From positions 1,240,001 through 1,304,000 of the forward strand of contig NC_006039.1 of assembly GCF_000002515.2 (NCBI RefSeq): 64,000 nt of DNA. Reading direction: 5' to 3'. Under the pieces are notes generated by a model, which worked only from the letters and a program-made list of their open reading frames with translations, did no database searches and was not told where the DNA came from. The translations under genes and the position numbers were made by a program. Of this stretch, positions 58,299-64,000 are shown one piece after another (positions within the stretch are counted from its first letter, which is position 1; the number at the start of each line of letters is the position of its first letter). This stretch comes from Kluyveromyces lactis (Eukaryota > Ascomycota > Saccharomycetes > Saccharomycetales > Saccharomycetaceae).

Positions 58299-58963
58299 TT
58301 GTATCGCGTTGACGGCAAGTGTTGATAACTCTTCGTTTGATACATCTCCTACTTTATTCAATTTGTAATTCTACCGAAAAAAAAAACACATAGTACAATG
58401 GTAAAGAGCTCGGTAGCTCTTTATCCTCATCATAATCATATAGCATTTAGGTTAGTAATCTATTCATTATTAAGAGTCTTCTCATTTGTTCATAACTTAT
58501 CACAAGGAATACATACCGTTTTGATAATTTCTTTATCGGCAGATGTAGAAAACTCATCATCCGAGACTGGAACTAGGTCCCCATCAACGGAAGCATTGCC
58601 ATCATAGGGTTCTTCATTACTGTCTTCAATGATTTTGATCACAATTATATCAGTTGTTCCTTCCTTTATACCAAATCTGTTCAATGCATCGCCAATGTTC
58701 GAACTAGGAGATAGTGATAAAATGCATTCAGAATGGATAGTTCTTGTCCGCATTCTATTGTACTCTGTTTCCAAAATAGCCTTATAGATGGCACTCGACA
58801 ATTGTTCAACGGATATCACAGTTTTGGAGTCGATGTATGCAAAAGGTAATTCAGCCAATTTGGATCGTAGCTCAGAAGAATTGGTAACATTGTTATACTT
58901 CTGAACATGAATAGTATACTCCTGAAACTGAGGAATCTTGTACTTCAAAACTATTCCAGCCAT
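58284..58963 (-). CDS. CGI121: EKC/KEOPS subunit Cgi121 (two exons)
   Basis: Exon 1 is 58963-58517 and exon 2 is 58370-58284; joined, they encode 177 residues (S. cerevisiae Cgi121: 181, also spliced). KEOPS makes the t6A37 modification on ANN-decoding tRNAs; Cgi121 binds Bud32 and tRNA. Exon 1 carries AYIDSKTVISVEQLSSAIYK and NRMRTRTIHSECILSLSPSSN. Without splicing the frame ends after eight extra residues (VCIPCDKL). With splicing it continues NYKLNKVGDVSNEEL and ends AVNAIQLRGL, matching the S. cerevisiae C-terminus (IYKLSDD..., ending AIQLRGV). That match fixes the acceptor. It overlaps TFB3 by 15 coding bases and is divergent from the YML037C-like gene, as in S. cerevisiae. Confidence 0.95.
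58371..58516 (-). other. CGI121 intron with hairpin between branch point and acceptor
   Basis: A 146-nt intron read on the minus strand. The donor is GTATGT (58516-58511), the branch site TACTAAC (58457-58451, branch A at 58452), and the acceptor TAG ends at 58371 after a T10 tract. The branch-to-acceptor distance is 81 nt, long for yeast. Between them lies a perfect 9-bp hairpin, TAAAGAGCT / AGCTCTTTA with a 4-base loop (58402-58423), which buries AG dinucleotides that precede the true acceptor. Confidence 0.93.
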
Positions 58964-59211
58964 TTGTCTTGTGATGAGCTCTTGGAACTTCTTGGATGCA
59001 AGTCGCCTACTATCGGTCCTTCTTTTAACTTCACTTTCTGATTATCTGTACTGTTACTGACTTACTATTTAAATCTTTCAAATCAATCCGAGTAGTTTCT
59101 AGCGTAGAAAGATTGATAGAAAACCATGAGTACACAAACTTTACAAAAGGTTCAGAACAAGAAAACACAATAAGTGATCACTTTGCTATATCAACGGTAT
59201 ATGTACTGTCA
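58964..59211. promoter_or_regulatory. Divergent CGI121/YML037C-like promoter with short uORF
   Basis: 248 bases between start codons. An ATG in good context at 59126 opens a 15-codon frame ending TAA at 59171-59173, out of use for the main product and 38 bases before the downstream ATG. It may act as a uORF if transcription starts upstream of it. Confidence 0.4.
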
Positions 59212-60276
59212 ATGGAGCTTCCAGACGAGGAAAACGTTTGGGATAGTGTTTTTGAGGAAAGGCAGTTGAGCGAAGTAGTACGGGATCAAGGACCAAATGA
59301 TCTCGAACGACCAGCAGCGCATAAAGAACCAATTGCTACCGAACAACCACTGGGGAATAAGCTTGAGAATCAGAAAGATGATGATGATGACGAATATATT
59401 AGAAAAGTTCGTACAGCTGTAGAACAATTCGAAAAGGCAGGCTTCTTCGAGGATTTAGACGATACTAAAAAGGGTTCAAAAACAAAAGCCATGGTATATA
59501 AGCTAGCAGACGAGGTGATAGCCCGACATAAAGACAAACTCTTACGCATAAGAGACCCAAATTATGATAAGTGGTCTGAACCATTAAAAACCCCCATGAT
59601 AGATAAATATCATGAAATCAAAGAAGAATGGAGACGTGAGGAAACGAACCACGGTTCCAGTAGTTTAAACAACAGTTCAATGACTACACAGAATGTTACA
59701 TTTGCATGGAGTTCAAATGCTCATCGACCGGAGCTGACCGCACCAAAGAAGCCTTTGGAACCGCATTCCAATAAGAAATCAACAAATGAAATACTACGGA
59801 GTAAAGCAATGAAAAGCGCTCATGAATTAAGAAGTAAGCAAATTCTGCTCAATAAACTGCGGGATAAAAATGATAGAAACAATCTGCCTTCACAGGATGG
59901 TGATGATGTCAAGCCGAAATTTAAAATGGATCCCTTGGAACCATTTGTCGCCAAAGCTTTACCGAGAGAGAAGAAGAAGCGACCAAAGGAGAAAAGGAAG
60001 AGCAAATTTTGGTTTTGGGGATCCCTTACCCATCATACTGACGAAGGAAACCACAGAGACAAAGCTAGGTCGCCAGAGCTTGAAGATTATAAAATTGGTG
60101 TTGTATCACCGAATTCGCGGTCCCCCACGTTATCGATTCCTTTCTCTGATCCCGATAACACTCAGACTATTACCAATAACGCAGTATCGGACAACATTAA
60201 CCATCACCTGTCGCTAATAGACCTCGACGATGACGAGGAACACTTAAAGTGTTCAACGCCACCGTTAATACTGTGA
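59212..60276 (+). CDS. YML037C-like protein, candidate clathrin-associated factor
   Basis: A 354-residue hydrophilic protein that I place with S. cerevisiae YML037C mainly by synteny: it is divergent from CGI121 exactly as YML037C is from YML036W. The N-terminus (MELPDEENVWDSVFEE) is acidic. A conserved-looking helical part follows (about 60-140, with EDLDDTKKGSKTKAMVYKLA and IRDPNYDKWSEP). A very basic stretch (PREKKKRPKEKRKSKFWFWG) lies near residue 250. Near the C-terminus SLIDLDDDEE contains LIDLD, a clathrin-box pattern. YML037C is reported on clathrin-coated vesicles in S. cerevisiae, which fits. The frame opens 33 codons upstream from a TTG; I use the ATG at 59212. Confidence 0.7.
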   Translation: MELPDEENVWDSVFEERQLSEVVRDQGPNDLERPAAHKEPIATEQPLGNKLENQKDDDDDEYIRKVRTAVEQFEKAGFFEDLDDTKKGSKTKAMVYKLADEVIARHKDKLLRIRDPNYDKWSEPLKTPMIDKYHEIKEEWRREETNHGSSSLNNSSMTTQNVTFAWSSNAHRPELTAPKKPLEPHSNKKSTNEILRSKAMKSAHELRSKQILLNKLRDKNDRNNLPSQDGDDVKPKFKMDPLEPFVAKALPREKKKRPKEKRKSKFWFWGSLTHHTDEGNHRDKARSPELEDYKIGVVSPNSRSPTLSIPFSDPDNTQTITNNAVSDNINHHLSLIDLDDDEEHLKCSTPPLIL

Positions 60277-60319
60277 TACGTACTTTTTTTAGGCCTAATA
60301 TATTTATTTCTCATCCTAT

Positions 60320-60580
60320 TTAAATATCATCTACATTAGCACTGTAACTATATACCTTTTTTTGAGCCGGCGTTATTATAACTTGTTCTCTGCGTACCGG
60401 GGTAGCCACGATTGCCTCTGGTATGTGGTTGGTGCTCATATGACCCACTTGATTGCAATTTTCTGCTTGCTCCTCTCGTAGTGCCTTGTCTTCCTTAAGA
60501 ACATCTGTATACGTTGGAGGATCCTCTGGCAAGGAACTTTTCTTCTCATCAGGATATTGCTTCTGATCGTCTTGAGACAT
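60320..60580 (-). CDS. Small PPxY-containing protein (YDR461C-A position)
   Basis: An 86-residue hydrophilic protein. DPPTYTDVL near residues 20-28 contains a PPxY motif of the kind bound by Nedd4/Rsp5 WW domains, preceded by acidic and Ser residues. The C-terminus (RREQVIITPAQKKVYSYS) is basic. No membrane segment. S. cerevisiae has a small uncharacterised gene, YDR461C-A, on the corresponding strand next to MRPL28 (YDR462W), so this may be its orthologue; I could not compare sequences. It converges with the YML037C-like gene (43 bases between stops). Confidence 0.6.
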   Translation of the reverse strand: MSQDDQKQYPDEKKSSLPEDPPTYTDVLKEDKALREEQAENCNQVGHMSTNHIPEAIVATPVRREQVIITPAQKKVYSYSANVDDI

Positions 60581-61196
60581 CTTTCCGTAAGTTTGAGTTT
60601 AACTGTTTACGACTCCGAATGTTGGTCCAAGGGAAATCTCAACTCTTCGAACAGCGTCGGTTCTGATTGCCATTAAAATATATTGTCGTTTCTATACATT
60701 ATAAATGGTTCAAACAGGGTCCTTGATGTGCAGATTTCCCTTTAAAACCTTACAAATGGCGTAATGCTATATCATCATATATCAGATGTAAAGATGAAAA
60801 GAAGGAAAATATGATATCTAAGGTATTCCAGGCTTTGTTAGATTCAATTTTTCATTATGTGAGGTGGCATAGCAGGTAATCAAGACAAGTCGGAAGTTAA
60901 TCACCTACCAGCTAGTCGAAGGGCAGCTACTCCCTGTGTACTTGAACCTTTTTAGGTCACGTGCAAAAGAGTTTAGCAGTCAAAATAATCAACAGTTCCG
61001 GGTAACAGACATTTGTTTGTTCAACATCAGTAACTTTGAAAAATTTTGAAGATTCGATGAGGTTTCAGTGAGTTTATTGTTAGCTTTGACAATAAATTGA
61101 ATGACGATTAAATACGGGTTGATTTTCTGCGATAAGTTCGTGTGATAGCATACAGCTTCTCAGCCAACCGAAAGGATCATTAATACTCCATCCACT
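60581..61196. promoter_or_regulatory. Divergent gap before MRPL28 with Cbf1 and Reb1 motifs
   Basis: About 616 bases. GTCACGTG at 60956-60963 is a Cbf1-type E-box and CGGGTAA at 60999-61005 is a Reb1 core. In S. cerevisiae the a-factor gene MFA1 lies in this slot; I looked for a short CaaX-ending frame on both strands and did not find one. Confidence 0.5.
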
Positions 61197-61640
61197 ATGC
61201 TAGCGAGTGCAGCATCTCGTAAGAATGCCTTGAAGGTAGTGCAACCCTCTTTGAACTTTGTTCGTGGGAAAAGAACTAAATCGAAAGGTGGATTAAATCC
61301 TCAAGCGCAAAGAATCATTACACAACTCTCTGTTATGTCTGCTAGCAGGAAACAGCCAAAACTTTTAAAACTTTCCCGTGAAGATTTGATCAAACATGAT
61401 ATGATTCAAGCTTGTTGGGCGCAATATCAAAGGGAACTGAGGGAAAAGAGAACAAATCTCTTGAAACTACAGTACGAGAATATAGAAGAAGCTATGAACT
61501 TATTAGAACAGGTAGATCCCGAACTATATGAAATGGCTAACGCTGAAGAATCAGGTAAGAGGGTCCCATTGGAACTAAGGGTACCTACTCAATACCCACC
61601 GAACAATGTGTGGTATTATGATTACAAGAAAAAGGATTGA
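61197..61640 (+). CDS. MRPL28: Mitochondrial large ribosomal subunit protein mL40
   Basis: A 147-residue mitochondrial ribosomal protein, the same length as S. cerevisiae Mrpl28 (YDR462W). The N-terminus ([18 protein letters not shown]) is basic and hydroxylated, typical of a mitochondrial presequence. The family part includes [15 protein letters not shown] and ends [17 protein letters not shown]. Convergent with the MFS transporter gene. Confidence 0.93.
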   Translation: MLASAASRKNALKVVQPSLNFVRGKRTKSKGGLNPQAQRIITQLSVMSASRKQPKLLKLSREDLIKHDMIQACWAQYQRELREKRTNLLKLQYENIEEAMNLLEQVDPELYEMANAEESGKRVPLELRVPTQYPPNNVWYYDYKKKD

Positions 61641-62086
61641 ATAGTTCGTTTCCAGGCATAATGCATTAAAGGTAGAGCACGAATCATATTTCACATTATC
61701 TCTTCTAGGACACTTTTTTATCGGTACACCAAACGTGGGTTGCTCGAGAAACAACTTGTGTGATCTACAGGCAAGACCAAGTGCCACGCAATAAAATATA
61801 ATGGAGATGTTGCATTATATATTGTAATGAAAGAGTTAGATAGAAGAAATGTAAACAAACCATGTAAATAAGCAATTCTACGAAATGATTATCGGCAGAA
61901 TGAAGCTCTTAAGCTTTTCAAAGGGGACTTTAACCGTATTCCAAAGTGACAGTGTACTTCAGAAAAAAACATGGCTTCTGTGTATACATCGGTTCGAATA
62001 TGAATAATGGTCTTGTTTACAAATAGCATTATTCATTTGACTTAGATGATTTTAGCTTGAATGGGTACATGGTTAGCAAAATGGCA
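61641..62086. other. Convergent gap MRPL28-MFS gene
   Basis: About 446 bases between converging genes; no ORF, repeat or RNA gene recognised. Confidence 0.5.
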
Positions 62087-63895
62087 TCACCATACATATT
62101 TTCTCCAGAATGATTTGCCTGCGGTGTTTTCAACGTTTGGAAGTAGCAGCCACGACAAAATCATTAGTTGAAACAACCCAAGAACAATAGGGAAGAGAAC
62201 CCATGTACCTGTGCGATCAGAAATAAGCCCAACTACTAATGGAACTACAGCACCACCGGAAGAACCCATTGAAGTCATGATCAATAACGACTGTGATAAT
62301 ATTTTCCTTGGTAGAATCTTGGGATGCGACACTAGAGCAATCATTAAGGGATAGATTGGGCCTATAAACAATCCAGATATTGTTGTACAAACCGCAGAAA
62401 CATAGAAGTTTGGTATTAACCACGCCAAAAGCAACAATACTGAAATGTTTAACGTTAGTAGGAAAATGGAACGACGACCACCTAATTTCTTGTATAATAA
62501 TGTGGTCAAGCAGAATCTCCCTAGAGTTAATCCACCCCAATAACCAGATGCTATATAACCTGTGCTGTTTGCATTACCATGACGTTCCTCTAAAAGGAAG
62601 GTAACCATCCAGCCACCAAGTGAAACTTCCCCACCTTGATAAAAGAACACGAAAGCGCACAGTAACCAAGTTCTATAATCTCTGATAGATTCCAAGAATT
62701 CCGAAGTTTTCTTGTAACTGCCACCTTTCTGATTTTGAAGCTGTAATTGTTCCATTTCCATCCTATGCAAGTCAGCTTTCTCATATTCAGCCAAGTCCTT
62801 AGAAGTATTCTTGTAAGACCAAAAGATGTTGAAGAAATTGAAGATAGATAACCCTAGTAAGATAAAGTAGTATTGATTCCATTTATATCCCACGTTAAGC
62901 ATAGACTGAGCAAGCAAGGGTGCAATCAGGGCACCAACGCCATAAAATCCATGCATTAAAGCCAAACATGTACTAGCGTTCGTGAAACTGGCCAAAAATA
63001 CGTTGAATTGAGTTAATCCAAGAGCTAAACCCATACCGTTGAAGTAAAATGCAACACAAATTACTGGAAACACGGTACCCGAAGAGATCAAAGCATACGC
63101 CACGATTTGGAAAGCCACTCCAAGCGAATTTAAGAAAGTTTTTGGAACAACTTTAACTATTAATGGCGTGGATAAAGCGATGACAACGTATCCAACAGCA
63201 CAACTCATCCAGATCATAGATACAATAGAGTAAGATATGTCATAAAATTCCTCCATTTTGGGAAGCAATGCACCTGGGGCAGCATCTGACATTCCTGAAG
63301 TAAAAGTCCAAATACAACAAGCAATAATTCTAAATTTATTCATTGGAGGATCCTTCCAATTTAACCTTGACGCATCGTACAACCGTTGGTACTCTTCAGC
63401 AGCAGCCTCATCATTGTAACGTTGCTCACGAGCTTTGACTTCAAGGACTTCTTCGTCAAAACCATTAGGAGTGAAAACCAATTCATGTTCTTCAACAGAA
63501 ACTTTAGAGTTAGGATCGGCTGTTATCTGGGTCTTACGCTTAGAAAATGCATCATCGAAATACCCGATGGGTTCTGCACCAGCAGAGCTACTGCCTGCAT
63601 TGTCATTACTACTACTTCCATACCCGTTGGTGTATTGGGTCTTCTCACCGTTCATTCGGTCATCTGGAGTGCGTTGTTCTAATGGAACAGAGCCCAACGG
63701 AGCTCTGGAAATTTCATATCCTGGAGTATTAGGTTCAGATCCCGGGATAGTACTCAGTTTCCAATCTGTACCTGTCGTAGACACAGTTTCAGGTTTTCTG
63801 ATCTTATTCTGATTTGTGATATTATTATCATCTATCTCAAGTCTGAATCCTTCTGAAGAACTTGGCCGTCTCTTAATACCGTTGTTATCACTCAT
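62087..63895 (-). CDS. Major facilitator superfamily transporter
   Basis: A 602-residue transporter. The first 210 residues are a cytosolic, Ser/Asn-rich N-terminal tail. About twelve hydrophobic spans follow, from IIACCIWTFTSGMSDAAPGA to MILSWLLLPNV. The segment NASTCLALMHGFYGVGALIAP resembles the N-H-x-x-x-G region of the FucP-like MFS group. Substrate cannot be told. A possible S. cerevisiae relative is BSC6 (YOL137W), but I am unsure. The frame opens 21 codons upstream from a GTG; I start at the ATG giving MSDNNGIKRRP. The promoter runs off the window's right end. Confidence 0.85.
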   Translation of the reverse strand: MSDNNGIKRRPSSSEGFRLEIDDNNITNQNKIRKPETVSTTGTDWKLSTIPGSEPNTPGYEISRAPLGSVPLEQRTPDDRMNGEKTQYTNGYGSSSNDNAGSSSAGAEPIGYFDDAFSKRKTQITADPNSKVSVEEHELVFTPNGFDEEVLEVKAREQRYNDEAAAEEYQRLYDASRLNWKDPPMNKFRIIACCIWTFTSGMSDAAPGALLPKMEEFYDISYSIVSMIWMSCAVGYVVIALSTPLIVKVVPKTFLNSLGVAFQIVAYALISSGTVFPVICVAFYFNGMGLALGLTQFNVFLASFTNASTCLALMHGFYGVGALIAPLLAQSMLNVGYKWNQYYFILLGLSIFNFFNIFWSYKNTSKDLAEYEKADLHRMEMEQLQLQNQKGGSYKKTSEFLESIRDYRTWLLCAFVFFYQGGEVSLGGWMVTFLLEERHGNANSTGYIASGYWGGLTLGRFCLTTLLYKKLGGRRSIFLLTLNISVLLLLAWLIPNFYVSAVCTTISGLFIGPIYPLMIALVSHPKILPRKILSQSLLIMTSMGSSGGAVVPLVVGLISDRTGTWVLFPIVLGLFQLMILSWLLLPNVENTAGKSFWRKYVW

Positions 63896-64000
63896 TAGAT
63901 AAATAGAAATTGGCCAAAAGAGACGAAATGACAGGAACGTTGCCCAGTCTCTTATCACAGGTGAAATTTGGGGAAATTAATAAAACAGTGCCTTCTTAAC

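Noticed and set aside
60581-61196. Search for an a-factor precursor gene (MFA1 slot)
   Set aside because: No short frame ending in a CaaX motif was found on either strand.

Overview
The window is nuclear DNA from a budding yeast of the family Saccharomycetaceae. It is AT-rich and gene-dense, and almost every gene is single-exon and recognisable as the orthologue of a Saccharomyces cerevisiae gene. Genes that in S. cerevisiae sit on two separate duplicated chromosome segments are interleaved here on one segment. Examples are SSF, RRP3, TFB1, SSZ1, PAN5, SUM1, RPP1 and GIC, which alternate between S. cerevisiae chromosomes IV and VIII, and LTN1, SPE2, GAD1 and HOR7/DDR2, which come from chromosomes XIII and XV. 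That is the layout of a lineage that split before the whole-genome duplication. A Kluyveromyces-like species is my best guess, because of base composition and gene content including GNT1; the species is an inference. I found no tRNA, rRNA, transposon, LTR, CRISPR or organellar sequence.

Layout. 1-4.5 kb: 3' end of APN1, PRR1 kinase, YMR099C hexose-6-phosphate epimerase, SBA1 co-chaperone. 5.2-19.8 kb: LTN1 (ribosome quality control ligase), GNT1, HSH49, SPE2, GAD1 and a small DDR2/HOR7-like stress protein gene, with long non-coding gaps. 19.8-22.5 kb: a 2.7 kb stretch with no credible gene. 22.5-31.8 kb: ECM33 (with intron), a glycolipid transfer protein gene, TIF32 and SEC18. 32.2-43.4 kb: PIB1, HIT1, SSF, RRP3, TFB1, SSZ1, PAN5. 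Several of these concern ribosome or snoRNP biogenesis and carry PAC and RRPE promoter motifs. 44-54.6 kb: SUM1, RPP1, an unrecognised gene, GIC1/2, VMA22, MED21 and PMT7. 55-64 kb: an unrecognised membrane protein, TFB3, CGI121 (with intron), a YML037C-like clathrin-associated candidate, a small PPxY protein, MRPL28 and an MFS transporter.

Two spliced genes were resolved from the sequence. ECM33 has a 659-nt intron near its start. CGI121 has a 146-nt intron near its 3' end whose branch-point-to-acceptor segment contains a perfect 9-bp hairpin; its second exon overlaps the 3' end of TFB3 on the other strand. I found no mobile or novel multi-gene system. The most noteworthy items are the CGI121 intron architecture and antisense overlap, perfect hairpins in intergenic DNA (15 bp at 52592-52624, 10 bp at 13356-13380), the GLTP gene, a HIT1 zinc finger that lacks most of one metal site, and three lineage-specific genes I could not name.

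Where a reading frame could open at a non-ATG codon I moved the start to the first plausible ATG: LTN1, SSF, TFB1, PAN5, the 48.8 kb gene, GIC, the YML037C-like gene and the MFS transporter. MED21 was moved to an internal ATG on family grounds.
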